NCBI GenBank assembly: GCA_920105625.2
Contig: OV050033.1
Span: forward strand, 90,150,280-90,214,279
Origin: Clusia tigrina
Taxonomy: Eukaryota; Arthropoda; Insecta; Diptera; Clusiidae
Direction: 5' to 3'
DNA: 64,000 bases
Positions 1-13,094 of the stretch are shown piece after piece. The first letter of the stretch is position 1. The number at the start of each line of letters is the position of its first letter. The translations under genes and the position numbers were made by a program. Below the pieces are notes generated by a model. That model worked only from the letters and a program-made list of their open reading frames with translations, made no database searches and was not told the DNA's origin.

Positions 1-1164
1 TCGAGCCTCTTGTCAATTTAAGCTATCGCTCAAAGCTATGCTATCCTTGAGTCATAAATCAGACACTGATAAAACTCCAAATGGCCCTAACTTCTATACG
101 GTTCGTCCTACACCTATCAAAGTTTGCAACATACAAATGCTTGCAACTTTTTACTGGAGCGTCATAAAACCTTGAAATTTTGTAACAATAAAGTACTCGA
201 GCCTCTTGTCAATTTAAGCTATCGCTCAAAGCCTTGAGTCCCAAATCAAACACTGATAAAACTTCAAATGACCATAACTTCTATACGGTACGTCCTACAT
301 CTATCAAAGTTTGCAACATGCAAATGCTTGTAACTTTTTACTGGAGCGTCATAAAATATTGAAATTTTGTAACAATAAAGTACTCGAGCCTATTTTCAAT
401 TTAAGCTATCGCTCAAAGCTATGCTTCCCTTGAGTCCCAAATCAAACACTGATAAAACTTCAAATGGCCCTAACTTCTATACGGTACGTCCTACAGCTAT
501 CAAAGTTTGCAACATGCAAATGCTTGTAACTTTTTACTGGAGCGTCATAAAATATTGAAATTTTGTAACAATAAAGTACTCGAGCCTCTTGTCAATTTAA
601 GCTATCGCTCAAAGCTATGCTACCCTTGAGTCCCAATTCAAACACTGATAGAACTTCAAATGGCCCTAACTTCTATACGGTACGTCCTACACCTATCAAA
701 GTTTGCCACATACAAGTGCTAGTAACTTTTTACTGGAGCGTCATAAAACCTTGAAATTTTGTAACAATAAAGTACTCGAGCCTTTTGTCAATTTAAGTTA
801 TCGCTCAAAGCTCTGCTACCCTTGAGTCCCAAATCAAACACTGATAAAACTTCAAATGGCCCTAACTTCTATACGCTACGTCCTACAACTATCAAAGTTT
901 GCAACACACAAATGCCTGTAACTTTTTACTGGAGCGTCATAAAACCTTGAAATTTGGTAACAATAAAGTACTCGAGCCTTTTGTCAATTTAAGCTCTCGT
1001 TCAAAGCTATGCTACCCTTGAGTCCCAAATCAAACACTGATAAAACTTCAAATGGCCCTAACTTCTATACGGAATGTCCTTCATCTATCAAAGTTTGCAA
1101 CATACAAATGCTTGTAACTTTTTACTGGAGAGTCATAAAATCTTGAAATTCTGTAACAATAAAG
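1..1164 (+). repeat. Leading block of six mixed monomers
   Basis: Monomer starts fall at -2 (cut by the window edge), 194 (187 bp, lacking the nine bases around positions 39-48), 381, 577, 773 and 969. The first monomer, with TATCCTTGAGTCATAAATC, matches the one at 2127. The 187-bp copy at 194 ends like the ones at 1931 and 2697, with CAACATGCAAATG and AAATATTGAAA, so this block looks like a rearranged remnant of the 766-bp unit farther right. Monomers 773 and 969 carry CTACGTCC or CTCTCG variants otherwise seen near 32-40 kb. No gene is present. Confidence 0.9.
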
Positions 1165-1556
1165 TAGTCGAGACTCTTGTCAATTTAAGCTATCGCTCAA
1201 AGCTATCCTACCCTTGAGTCCCAAATCAAACACTGATAAAACTTCAAATGTCCCTAACTACTATACGGTACGTCCAACTCCTATCAAAGTTTGCAATATA
1301 CAAATGCTTGTAACTTTTTACCAGAGCGTCATAAAACCTAGAAATTTTGTAACAATAAAGTACTCGAGCCTCTTGTCAATTTAAGCTTTCGCTCAAAGCT
1401 ATGCTACCCTTGAGTCCCAAATCAAACACTGATAAAACTTCAAATGGCCCTAACTTCTATACAGTACGTCCTACACCTATCAAAGATTGCAACATACAAG
1501 TGTTTGTAACTTTTTACTGTAGCGTCTTAAAACATTGAAATTTTGTAACAATTAAG

Positions 1557-2322
1557 TACTCGAGCCTCTTGTCAATTTAAGCTATCGCTCAAAGCCTTGA
1601 GTCCCAAATCAAACACTGATAAAACTTCAAATGACCATAACTTCTATACGGTACGTCCTACACCTATCAAAGTTTGCATCATCCAAATGCTTGTAACTTT
1701 TTACTGGAGCGTCATAAAACCTTGAAATTTTGTAACAATAAAGTACTCGAGCCTCTTGTCAATTTAAGCTATCGCTCAAAGCCTTGAGTCCCAAATCAAA
1801 CACTGATAAAACTTCAAATGACCATAACTTCTATACGGTACGTCCTACACCTATCAAAGTTTGCAACATACAAATGCTAGTAACTTTTTACTGGAGCGTC
1901 ATAGAATCTTGAAATTTTGTAACAATAAAGTACTCGAGCCTCTTTTCAATTTAAGCTATCGCTCAAAGCTATGCTTCCCTTGAGTCCCAAATCAAACACT
2001 GATAAAACTTCAAATGGCCCTAACTTCTATACGGTACGTCCTACATCTATCAAAGTTTGCAACATGCAAATGCTTGTAACTTTTTACTGGAGCGTCATAA
2101 AATATTGAAATTTTGTAACAATAAAGTACTCGAGCCTCTTGTCAATTTAAGCTATCGCTCAAAGCTATGCTATCCTTGAGTCATAAATCAGACACTGATA
2201 AAACTCCAAATGGCCCTAACTTCTATACGGTTCGTCCTACACCTATCAAAGTTTGCAACATACAAATGCTTGCAACTTTTTACTGGAGCGTCATAAAACC
2301 TTGAAATTTTGTAACAATAAAG
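1557..2322 (+). repeat. 4-monomer subunit of 766 bp, first copy
   Basis: Four monomers of 187, 187, 196 and 196 bp start at 1557, 1744, 1931 and 2127. Marks are CATCATCCAAATG in the first (1677), AAATGCTAGTAAC and CATAGAATC in the second, CATGCAAATG and AATATTG in the third, and GTCATAAATCAG in the fourth. The unit repeats directly at +766 and again in the second 4036-bp copy. Confidence 0.9.
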
Positions 2323-3088
2323 TACTCGAGCCTCTTGTCAATTTAAGCTATCGCTCAAAGCCTTGAGTCCCAAATCAAACACTGATAAAACTTCAAATGA
2401 CCATAACTTCTATACGGTACGTCCTACACCTATCAAAGTTTGCATCATCCAAATGCTTGTAACTTTTTACTGGAGCGTCATAAAACCTTGAAATTTTGTA
2501 ACAATAAAGTACTCGAGCCTCTTGTCAATTTAAGCTATCGCTCAAAGCCTTGAGTCCCAAATCAAACACTGATAAAACTTCAAATGACCATAACTTCTAT
2601 ACGGTACGTCCTACACCTATCAAAGTTTGCAACATACAAATGCTAGTAACTTTTTACTGGAGCGTCATAGAATCTTGAAATTTTGTAACAATAAAGTACT
2701 CGAGCCTCTTTTCAATTTAAGCTATCGCTCAAAGCTATGCTTCCCTTGAGTCCCAAATCAAACACTGATAAAACTTCAAATGGCCCTAACTTCTATACGG
2801 TACGTCCTACACCTATCAAAGTTTGCAACATGCAAATGCTTGTAACTTTTTACTGGAGCGTCATAAAATATTGAAATTTTGTAACAATAAAGTACTCGAG
2901 CCTCTTGTCAATTTAAGCTATCGCTCAAAGCTATGCTATCCTTTAGTCATAAATCAGACACTGATAAAACTTCAAATGGCCCTAACTTCTATACGGTTCG
3001 TCCTACACCTATCAAAGTTTGCAACATACAAATGCTTGCAACTTTTTACTGGAGCGTCATAAAACCTTGAAATTTTGTAACAATAAAG
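2323..3088 (+). repeat. 4-monomer subunit of 766 bp, second copy
   Basis: Direct repeat of 1557-2322, with CATCATCC at 2443, 766 bp after the first. Small differences include CTTTAGTC instead of CTTGAGTC in the last monomer (near 2940), CTACACC instead of CTACATC in the third, and ACTTCAAATG instead of ACTCCAAATG. A 79-codon open frame at 2823-3062 arises here only because these two monomers happen to lack a stop. Confidence 0.9.
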
Positions 3089-4460
3089 TACTCGAGCCTC
3101 TTGTCAATTTAAGCTATCGCTCAAAGCTATGCTACATTTGAGTCCCAAATCAAACACTGATAAAACTTCAAATGGCCTTAACTTCTATACTGTGCATCCT
3201 ACATTTATCAAAGTTTGCAACATACAAATGCTTGTAAATTTTTACTGGAGCGTCATAAGGCCTTGAAATTTTGTAACAATAAAGTACTCGAGCCTCTTGT
3301 CAATTTAAGCTATCGCTCAAAGCTATGCTACCCTTGAGTCCCAATTCAAACACTGATAAAACTTCAAATGGCCCTAACTTCTATACGGTACGTCCTACAC
3401 CTATCAAAGTTTGTAACATACAAATGCTTGTAACTTTTTACTGGAGCGTCATAAAACCTTTAAATTTTGTAACAATAAAGTACTCGAGCCTCTTGTCAAT
3501 TTAAGCTATCGCTCAGAGCTATGCTACCCTTGACTCCCAAATCAAACACAGATAAAACTTCAAATGGCCCTAACTTCTATACATTACGTTCAACAACTAC
3601 CAAAGTTTGCAACATACAAATGCTTGTAACTTTTTACTGGAGCGTCAAAAAACCTTGAAATTTTGTGACAATAAAGTACTCGAGCCTCTTGTCAATTTCA
3701 GCTATCGCTCAAAGCTATGCTACCCTTGAGTCCCAAATCAAACACTGATAAAACTTCAAATGGCCCTAACTTCTATACGGTACGTCCTACACCTATCAAA
3801 GTTTGCAACATACAAATGCTTGTATCTTTTTACTGGAGCGTCATAAAACCTTGAAATTTTGTAACAATAAAGTACTCGAGCCTCTTGTCAATTTAAGCTA
3901 TCGCTCAAAGCTATGCTACCCTTGAGTCCCAATTCAAACACTGATAAAACTTCAAATGGCCCTAACTTCTATACGGTACGTCCTACACCTATCAAAGTTT
4001 GCAACATACAAATGCTTGTAACTTTTTACTGGAGCGTCATAAAACCTTGAAATTTTGTAACAATAAAGTACTCGAGCCTCTTGTCAATTTAAGTTATCGC
4101 TCAAAGCTATGCTACCCTTGAGTCCCAAATCAAACAGAGATAAAACTTCAAATGGCCCTAACTTCTATACATTACGTCCTACAACTACCAAAGTTTGCAA
4201 CATACAAATGCTTGTAACTTTTTACTGGAGCATCAAAAAACCTTGAAATTTTGTGACAATAAAGTACTCGAGCCTCTTATCAATTTAAGCAATCGCTCAA
4301 AGCTATGCTACTCTTGAGTCCCAAATCAAACAATGATAAAACTTCAAATGGCCCTAACTTCTATACGGCACGTCCTACACCTATCAAAGTTTGCAACATA
4401 CAAATGTTTGTATCTTTTTACTGGAGCGTCATAAAACTTTGAAATTTTGTAACAATAAAG

Positions 4461-4612
4461 TACTCGAGCCTCTTGTCAATTTAAGCTATCGCTCAAAGCC
4501 TTGAGTACCAAATCAAACACTGATAAAACTTCAAATGACCATAACGTCTGTACGGTACGTCCTAACTTTTTACTGGAGCGTCATAAGGCCTAGAAATTTT
4601 GTAACAATAAAG
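4461..4612 (+). repeat. Short 152-bp monomer (type G)
   Basis: This monomer has the nine-base deletion of the 187-bp class plus a 35-bp deletion that joins GTCCTA directly to ACTTTTTACTGG, removing monomer positions of about 114-148. The bases TAA occur at both edges of the larger deletion. Linked marks are GAGTACC, CATAACGTCTG and AAGGCCTAG. The same form recurs at 8497-8648, 12355-12506 and 30153-30304, each time between a C monomer and an H monomer. Confidence 0.92.
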
Positions 4613-5592
4613 TACTCGAGACTCTTGTCAATTTAAGCTATCGCTCAAAGCTATCCTACCCTTGAGTCCCAAATCAAACACTGATAAATCTTCAAATGTC
4701 CCTAACTACTATACGGTACGTCCTACTCCTATCAAAGTTTGCAACATACAAATGCTTGTAACTTTTTACCAGAGCGTCATAAAACCTTGAAATTTTGTAA
4801 CAATAAATTACTCGAGCCTCTTGTCAATTTAAGTTATCGCTCAAAGCTATGCTACCCTTGAGTCCCAAATCAAACACTGATAAAACTTCAAATGGCCCCA
4901 ACTTATATACGGTACGTCCTACACCTATCAAAGTTTGCAACATACAAATGCTTGTATCTTTTTACTGGAGCGTCATAAAACCTTGAAATTTTGTAACAAT
5001 AAAGTACTCGAGCCTCTTGTCAATTTAAGCTATCGCTCAAAGCTATGCTACCCTTGAGTCCCAATTCAAACACTGATAAAACTTCAAATGGCCCTAACTT
5101 CTATACGGAATGTCCTTCATCTATCAAAGTTTGCAACATACAAATGCTTGTAACTTTTTACTGGAGAGTCATAAAATCTTGAAATTCTGTAACAATAAAG
5201 TAGTCGAGACTCTTGTCAATTTAAGCTATCGCTCAAAGCTATCCTACCCTTGAGTCCCAAATCAAACACTGATAAAACTTCAAATGTCCCTAACTACTAT
5301 ACGGTACGTCCTACTCCTATCAAAGTTTGCAATATACAAATGCTTGTAACTTTTTACCAGAGCGTCATAAAACCTAGAAATTTTGTAACAATAAAGTACT
5401 CGAGCCTCTTGTCAATTTAAGCTTTCGCTCAAAGCTATGCTACCCTTGAGTCCCAAATCAAACACTGATAAAACTTCAAATGGCCCTAACTTCTATACAG
5501 TACGTCCTACACCTATCAAAGATTGCAACATACAAGTGTTTGTAACTTTTTACTGTAGCGTCTTAAAACATTGAAATTTTGTAACAATTAAG

Positions 5593-7124
5593 TACTCGAG
5601 CCTCTTGTCAATTTAAGCTATCGCTCAAAGCCTTGAGTCCCAAATCAAACACTGATAAAACTTCAAATGACCATAACTTCTATACGGTACGTCCTACACC
5701 TATCAAAGTTTGCATCATCCAAATGCTTGTAACTTTTTACTGGAGCGTCATAAAACCTTGAAATTTTGTAACAATAAAGTACTCGAGCCTCTTGTCAATT
5801 TAAGCTATCGCTCAAAGCCTTGAGTCCCAAATCAAACACTGATAAAACTTCAAATGACCATAACTTCTATACGGTACGTCCTACACCTATCAAAGTTTGC
5901 AACATACAAATGCTAGTAACTTTTTACTGGAGCGTCATAGAATCTTGAAATTTTGTAACAATAAAGTACTCGAGCCTCTTTTCAATTTAAGCTATCGCTC
6001 AAAGCTATGCTTCCCTTGAGTCCCAAATCAAACACTGATAAAACTTCAAATGGCCCTAACTTCTATACGGTACGTCCTACATCTATCAAAGTTTGCAACA
6101 TGCAAATGCTTGTAACTTTTTACTGGAGCGTCATAAAATATTGAAATTTTGTAACAATAAAGTACTCGAGCCTCTTGTCAATTTAAGCTATCGCTCAAAG
6201 CTATGCTATCCTTGAGTCATAAATCAGACACTGATAAAACTCCAAATGGCCCTAACTTCTATACGGTTCGTCCTACACCTATCAAAGTTTGCAACATACA
6301 AATGCTTGCAACTTTTTACTGGAGCGTCATAAAACCTTGAAATTTTGTAACAATAAAGTACTCGAGCCTCTTGTCAATTTAAGCTATCGCTCAAAGCCTT
6401 GAGTCCCAAATCAAACACTGATAAAACTTCAAATGACCATAACTTCTATACGGTACGTCCTACACCTATCAAAGTTTGCATCATCCAAATGCTTGTAACT
6501 TTTTACTGGAGCGTCATAAAACCTTGAAATTTTGTAACAATAAAGTACTCGAGCCTCTTGTCAATTTAAGCTATCGCTCAAAGCCTTGAGTCCCAAATCA
6601 AACACTGATAAAACTTCAAATGACCATAACTTCTATACGGTACGTCCTACACCTATCAAAGTTTGCAACATACAAATGCTAGTAACTTTTTACTGGAGCG
6701 TCATAGAATCTTGAAATTTTGTAACAATAAAGTACTCGAGCCTCTTTTCAATTTAAGCTATCGCTCAAAGCTATGCTTCCCTTGAGTCCCAAATCAAACA
6801 CTGATAAAACTTCAAATGGCCCTAACTTCTATACGGTACGTCCTACACCTATCAAAGTTTGCAACATGCAAATGCTTGTAACTTTTTACTGGAGCGTCAT
6901 AAAATATTGAAATTTTGTAACAATAAAGTACTCGAGCCTCTTGTCAATTTAAGCTATCGCTCAAAGCTATGCTATCCTTTAGTCATAAATCAGACACTGA
7001 TAAAACTTCAAATGGCCCTAACTTCTATACGGTTCGTCCTACACCTATCAAAGTTTGCAACATACAAATGCTTGCAACTTTTTACTGGAGCGTCATAAAA
7101 CCTTGAAATTTTGTAACAATAAAG
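5593..7124 (+). repeat. 766-bp subunit pair within the second 4036-bp copy
   Basis: Copies at 5593-6358 and 6359-7124 correspond to 1557-3088 shifted by 4036 bp. The differences between the two halves (CTTGAGTC versus CTTTAGTC, CTACATC versus CTACACC) are kept, so the 766-bp doubling came before the 4036-bp duplication. Confidence 0.9.
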
Positions 7125-8104
7125 TACTCGAGCCTCTTGTCAATTTAAGCTATCGCTCAAAGCTATGCTACATTTGAGTCCCAAATCAAACACTGATAAA
7201 ACTTCAAATGGCCTTAACTTCTATACTGTGCATCCTACACCTATCAAAGTTTGCAACATACAAATGCTTGTAAATTTTTACTGGAGCGTCATAAGACCTT
7301 GAAATTTTGTAACAATAAAGTACTCGAGCCTCTTGTCAATTTAAGCTATCGCTCAAAGCTATGCTACCCTTGAGTCCCAATTCAAACACTGATAAAACTT
7401 CAAATGGCCCTAACTTCTATACGGTACGTCCTACACCTATCAAAGTTTGTAACATACAAATGCTTGTAACTTTTTACTGGAGCGTCATAAAACCTTTAAA
7501 TTTTGTAACAATAAAGTACTCGAGCCTCTTGTCAATTTAAGCTATCGCTCAGAGCTATGCTACCCTTGACTCCCAAATCAAACACAGATAAAACTTCAAA
7601 TGGCCCTAACTTCTATACATTACGTTCAACAACTACCAAAGTTTGCAACATACAAATGCTTGTAACTTTTTACTGGAGCGTCAAAAAACCTTGAAATTTT
7701 GTGACAATAAAGTACTCGAGCCTCTTGTCAATTTCAGCTATCGCTCAAAGCTATGCTACCCTTGAGTCCCAAATCAAACACTGATAAAACTTCAAATGGC
7801 CCTAACTTCTATACGGTACGTCCTACACCTATCAAAGTTTGCAACATACAAATGCTTGTATCTTTTTACTGGAGCGTCATAAAACCTTGAAATTTTGTAA
7901 CAATAAAGTACTCGAGCCTCTTGTCAATTTAAGCTATCGCTCAAAGCTATGCTACCCTTGAGTCCCAATTCAAACACTGATAAAACTTCAAATGGCCCTA
8001 ACTTCTATACGGTACGTCCTACACCTATCAAAGTTTGCAACATACAAATGCTTGTAACTTTTTACTGGAGCGTCATAAAACCTTGAAATTTTGTAACAAT
8101 AAAG

Positions 8105-9236
8105 TACTCGAGCCTCTTGTCAATTTAAGTTATCGCTCAAAGCTATGCTACCCTTGAGTCCCAAATCAAACAGAGATAAAACTTCAAATGGCCCTAACTT
8201 CTATACATTACGTCCTACAACTACCAAAGTTTGCAACATACAAATGCTTGTAACTTTTTACTGGAGCATCAAAAAACCTTGAAATTTTGTGACAATAAAG
8301 TACTCGAGCCTCTTATCAATTTAAGCAATCGCTCAAAGCTATGCTACTCTTGAGTCCCAAATCAAACAATGATAAAACTTCAAATGGCCCTAACTTCTAT
8401 ACGGCACGTCCTACACCTATCAAAGTTTGCAACATACAAATGTTTGTATCTTTTTACTGGAGCGTCATAAAACTTTGAAATTTTGTAACAATAAAGTACT
8501 CGAGCCTCTTGTCAATTTAAGCTATCGCTCAAAGCCTTGAGTACCAAATCAAACACTGATAAAACTTCAAATGACCATAACGTCTGTACGGTACGTCCTA
8601 ACTTTTTACTGGAGCGTCATAAGGCCTAGAAATTTTGTAACAATAAAGTACTCGAGACTCTTGTCAATTTAAGCTATCGCTCAAAGCTATCCTACCCTTG
8701 AGTCCCAAATCAAACACTGATAAATCTTCAAATGTCCCTAACTACTATACGGTACGTCCTACTCCTATCAAAGTTTGCAACATACAAATGCTTGTAACTT
8801 TTTACCAGAGCGTCATAAAACCTTGAAATTTTGTAACAATAAATTACTCGAGCCTCTTGTCAATTTAAGTTATCGCTCAAAGCTATGCTACCCTTGAGTC
8901 CCAAATCAAACACTGATAAAACTTCAAATGGCCCCAACTTATATACGGTACGTCCTACACCTATCAAAGTTTGCAACATACAAATGCTTGTATCTTTTTA
9001 CTGGAGCGTCATAAAACCTTGAAATTTTGTAACAATAAAGTACTCGAGCCTCTTGTCAATTTAAGCTATCGCTCAAAGCTATGCTACCCTTGAGTCCCAA
9101 TTCAAACACTGATAAAACTTCAAATGGCCCTAACTTCTATACGGTACGTCCTACACCTATCAAAGTTTGCAACATACAAATGCTTGTAACTTTTTACTGG
9201 AGCGTCATAAAACCTTGAAATTTTGTAACAATAAAG
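8105..9236 (+). repeat. 6-monomer block B-C-G-H-I-A (1132 bp), copy shared with 11963-13094
   Basis: Monomers at 8105 (B), 8301 (C), 8497 (G, 152 bp), 8649 (H), 8845 (I) and 9041 (A). The same six in the same order occur at 11963-13094, 3858 bp to the right, and up to the hybrid A at 4069-5200. In both right-hand cases a B-C-D run follows, which ties the 4036-bp HOR to the core. Confidence 0.9.
8497..8648 (+). repeat. Short 152-bp monomer (type G), second copy
   Basis: Same as 4461-4612 in the second 4036-bp copy; flanked by C at 8301 and H at 8649. Confidence 0.92.
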
Positions 9237-10599
9237 TACTCGAGCCTCTTGTCAATTTAAGTTATCGCTCAAAGCTATGCTACCCTTGAGTCCCAAATCA
9301 AACAGAGATAAAACTTCAAATGGCTCTAACTTCTATACATTACGTCCTACAACTACCAAAGTTTGCAACATACAAATGCTTGTAACTTTTTACTGGAGCA
9401 TCAAAAAACCTTGAAATTTTGTGACAATAAAGTACTCGAGCCTCTTATCAATTTAAGCAATCGCTCAAAGCTATGCTACTCTTGAGTCCCAAATCAAACA
9501 ATGATAAAACTTCAAATGGCCCTAACTTCTATACGGCACGTCCTACACCTATCAAAGTTTGCAACATACAAATGTTTGTATCTTTTTACTGGAGCGTCAT
9601 AAAACTTTGAAATTTTGTAACAATAAAGTACTCGAGCCTCTTGTCAATTTAAGCTATCGTTCAAAGCCTTGAGTCCCAAATCAAACACTGATAAAACTTC
9701 AAATTACCATAACTTCTGCACGGTACGTCCTGAGCCTATCAAAGTTTGCCACATACAAATGCTTGTAACTTTTTACTGGAGCGTCATAAGGCCTTGAAAT
9801 TTTGTAACAATAAAGTACTCGAGCCTCTTGTCAATTTAAGCTATCGCTCAAAGCTATGCTACCCTTGAGTCCCAATTCAAACACTGATAAAACTTCAAAT
9901 GGCCCTAACTTCTATACGGTACGTCCTACACCTATCAAAGTTTGCAACATACAAATGCTTGTAACTTTTTACTGGAGCGTCATAAAACCTTTAAATTTTG
10001 TAACAATAAAGTACTCGAGCCTCTTGTCAATTTAAGCTATCGCTCAGAGCTATGCTACCCTTGACTCCCAAATCAAACACAGATAAAACTTCAAATGGCC
10101 CTAACTTCTATACATTACGTTCAACAACTACCAAAGTTTGCAACATACAAATGCTTGTAACTTTTTACTGGAGCGTCAAAAAACCTTGAAATTTTGTGAC
10201 AATAAAGTACTCGAGCCTCTTGTCAATTTCAGCTATCGCTCAAAGCTATGCTACCCTTGAGTCCCAAATCAAACACTGATAAAACTTCAAATGGCCCTAA
10301 CTTCTATACGGTACGTCCTACACCTATCAAAGTTTGCAACATACAAATGCTTGTATCTTTTTACTGGAGCGTCATAAAACCTTGAAATTTTGTAACAATA
10401 AAGTACTCGAGCCTCTTGTCAATTTAAGCTATCGCTCAAAGCTATGCTACCCTTGAGTCCCAATTCAAACACTGATAAAACTTCAAATGGCCCTAACTTC
10501 TATACGGTACGTCCTACACCTATCAAAGTTTGCAACATACAAATGCTTGTAACTTTTTACTGGAGCGTCATAAAACCTTGAAATTTTGTAACAATAAAG
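9237..10599 (+). repeat. 7-monomer higher-order repeat (1363 bp), copy 1
   Basis: Order B, C, D, A (with CCTTTAAATTTT), E, F, A, starting at 9237, 9433, 9629, 9816, 10012, 10208 and 10404. Six monomers are 196 bp and D is 187 bp. One private change is GGCTCTAAC near 9323. It repeats at +1363. Confidence 0.92.
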
Positions 10600-11962
10600 T
10601 ACTCGAGCCTCTTGTCAATTTAAGTTATCGCTCAAAGCTATGCTACCCTTGAGTCCCAAATCAAACAGAGATAAAACTTCAAATGGCCCTAACTTCTATA
10701 CATTACGTCCTACAACTACCAAAGTTTGCAACATACAAATGCTTGTAACTTTTTACTGGAGCATCAAAAAACCTTGAAATTTTGTGACAATAAAGTACTC
10801 GAGCCTCTTATCAATTTAAGCAATCGCTCAAAGCTATGCTACTCTTGAGTCCCAAATCAAACAATGATAAAACTTCAAATGGCCCTAACTTCTATACGGC
10901 ACGTCCTACACCTATCAAAGTTTGCAACATACAAATGTTTGTATCTTTTTACTGGAGCGTCATAAAACTTTTAAATTTTGTAACAATAAAGTACTCGAGC
11001 CTCTTGTCAATTTAAGCTATCGTTCAAAGCCTTGAGTCCCAAATCAAACACTGATAAAACTTCAAATTACCATAACTTCTGCACGGTACGTCCTGAGCCT
11101 ATCAAAGTTTGCCACATACAAATGCTTGTAACTTTTTACTGGAGCGTCATAAGGCCTTGAAATTTTGTAACAATAAAGTACTCGAGCCTCTTGTCAATTT
11201 AAGCTATCGCTCAAAGCTATGCTACCCTTGAGTCCCAATTCAAACACTGATAAAACTTCAAATGGCCCTAACTTCTATACGGTACGTCCTACACCTATCA
11301 AAGTTTGCAACATACAAATGCTTGTAACTTTTTACTGGAGCGTCATAAAACCTTTAAATTTTGTAACAATAAAGTACTCGAGCCTCTTGTCAATTTAAGC
11401 TATCGCTCAGAGCTATGCTACCCTTGACTCCCAAATCAAACACAGATAAAACTTCAAATGGCCCTAACTTCTATACATTACGTTCAACAACTACCAAAGT
11501 TTGCAACATACAAATGCTTGTAACTTTTTACTGGAGCGTCAAAAAACCTTGAAATTTTGTGACAATAAAGTACTCGAGCCTCTTGTCAATTTCAGCTATC
11601 GCTCAAAGCTATGCTACCCTTGAGTCCCAAATCAAACACTGATAATACTTCAAATGGCCCTAACTTCTATACGGTACGTCCTACACCTATCAAAGTTTGC
11701 AACATACAAATGCTTGTATCTTTTTACTGGAGCGTCATAAAACCTTGAAATTTTGTAACAATAAAGTACTCGAGCCTCTTGTCAATTTAAGCTATCGCTC
11801 AAAGCTATGCTACCCTTGAGTCCCAATTCAAACACTGATAAAACTTCAAATGGCCCTAACTTCTATACGGTACGTCCTACACCTATCAAAGTTTGCAACA
11901 TACAAATGCTTGTAACTTTTTACTGGAGCGTCATAAAACCTTGAAATTTTGTAACAATAAAG
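10600..11962 (+). repeat. 7-monomer higher-order repeat (1363 bp), copy 2
   Basis: Same order as 9237-10599, with starts at 10600, 10796, 10992, 11179, 11375, 11571 and 11767. Private changes are AACTTTTAAATT at the end of C (near 10966) and GATAATACTTC in F (near 11641). The series then continues with B and C but takes G rather than D, so a third copy was cut off by exchange. Confidence 0.92.
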
Positions 11963-13094
11963 TACTCGAGCCTCTTGTCAATTTAAGTTATCGCTCAAAG
12001 CTATGCTACCCTTGAGTCCCAAATCAAACAGAGATAAAACTTCAAATGGCCCTAACTTCTATACATTACGTCCTACAACTACCAAAGTTTGCAACATACA
12101 AATGCTTGTAACTTTTTACTGGAGCATCAAAAAACCTTGAAATTTTGTGACAATAAAGTACTCGAGCCTCTTATCAATTTAAGCAATCGCTCAAAGCTAT
12201 GCTACTCTTGAGTCCCAAATCAAACAATGATAAAACTTCAAATGGCCCTAACTTCTATACGGCACGTCCTACACCTATCAAAGTTTGCAACATACAAATG
12301 TTTGTATCTTTTTACTGGAGCGTCATAAAACTTTGAAATTTTGTAACAATAAAGTACTCGAGCCTCTTGTCAATTTAAGCTATCGCTCAAAGCCTTGAGT
12401 ACCAAATCAAACACTGATAAAACTTCAAATGACCATAACGTCTGTACGGTACGTCCTAACTTTTTACTGGAGCGTCATAAGGCCTAGAAATTTTGTAACA
12501 ATAAAGTACTCGAGACTCTTGTCAATTTAAGCTATCGCTCAAAGCTATCATACCCTTGAGTCCCAAATCAAACACTGATAAATCTTCAAATGTCCCTAAC
12601 TACTATACGGTACGTCCTACTCCTATCAAAGTTTGCAACATACAAATGCTTGTAACTTTTTACCAGAGCGTCATAAAACCTTGAAATTTTGTAACAATAA
12701 ATTACTCGAGCCTCTTGTCAATTTAAGTTATCGCTCAAAGCTATGCTACCCTTGAGTCCCAAATCAAACACTGATAAAACTTCAAATGGCCCCAACTTAT
12801 ATACGGTACGTCCTACACCTATCAAAGTTTGCAACATACAAATGCTTGTATCTTTTTACTGGAGCGTCATAAAACCTTGAAATTTTGTAACAATAAAGTA
12901 CTCGAGCCTCTTGTCAATTTAAGCTATCGCTCAAAGCTATGCTACCCTTGAGTCCCAATTCAAACACTGATAAAACTTCAAATGGCCCTAACTTCTATAC
13001 GGTACGTCCTACACCTATCAAAGTTTGCAACATACAAATGCTTGTAACTTTTTACTGGAGCGTCATAAAACCTTGAAATTTTGTAACAATAAAG
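11963..13094 (+). repeat. 6-monomer block B-C-G-H-I-A (1132 bp), second copy
   Basis: Monomer starts 11963, 12159, 12355, 12507, 12703 and 12899, matching 8105-9236. It separates the 1363-bp HOR from the A/B/C/D core. Confidence 0.9.
12355..12506 (+). repeat. Short 152-bp monomer (type G), third copy
   Basis: Part of the block B-C-G-H-I-A at 11963-13094. Its right neighbour H has CTATCATACC where the other H copies have CTATCCTACC. Confidence 0.92.

Larger units (their letters stand above)
1165..5200 (+). repeat. 21-monomer higher-order repeat, copy 1 (4036 bp)
   Basis: Twenty-one monomers start at 1165, 1361, 1557, 1744, 1931, 2127, 2323, 2510, 2697, 2893, 3089, 3285, 3481, 3677, 3873, 4069, 4265, 4461, 4613, 4809 and 5005. 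Four are 187 bp and one is 152 bp, which gives exactly 4036 bp. The first monomer begins TAGTCGAGAC and the right part holds types A, E, F, A, B, C, G, H, I and A. The unit repeats at +4036. I spotted four substitutions against copy 2 (1276, 3204, 3205, 3260), so the duplication is recent. I did not compare every base. Confidence 0.93.
5201..9236 (+). repeat. 21-monomer higher-order repeat, copy 2 (4036 bp)
   Basis: The same 21 monomers in the same order as 1165-5200, shifted by 4036 bp. The monomer between the copies (5005-5200) is a hybrid: its left part is type A (T at 5065) and its right part matches the end of monomer 969 (GGAATGTCC from 5107). Copy 2 ends instead in a full type A monomer (9041-9236) that leads into B. 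The join between copies therefore lies between 5066 and 5109. Confidence 0.93.

Noticed and set aside
1..5. Window begins TCGAG, exactly at the XhoI cut position of the monomer
   Set aside because: Possible sign of a cloned or digested end, but one coincidence in about 196 and not supported by anything else; the window boundary may be arbitrary.
2823..3062. Open frames of 61-79 codons (also 6859-7098, 32372-32587, 33735-33953, 35106-35324, 35302-35541, 35608-35799, 37040-37258, 38411-38629, 38607-38846, 39765-40004, 40463-40681, and on the minus strand 60789-60974 and 62543-62728)
   Set aside because: All are satellite read-through. The monomer is 3 x 65 + 1 bp, so the frame shifts in each copy; indels of 1, 7, 9, 16 and 35 bp ignore codons; similar frames appear only where two neighbouring monomers happen to lack a stop.
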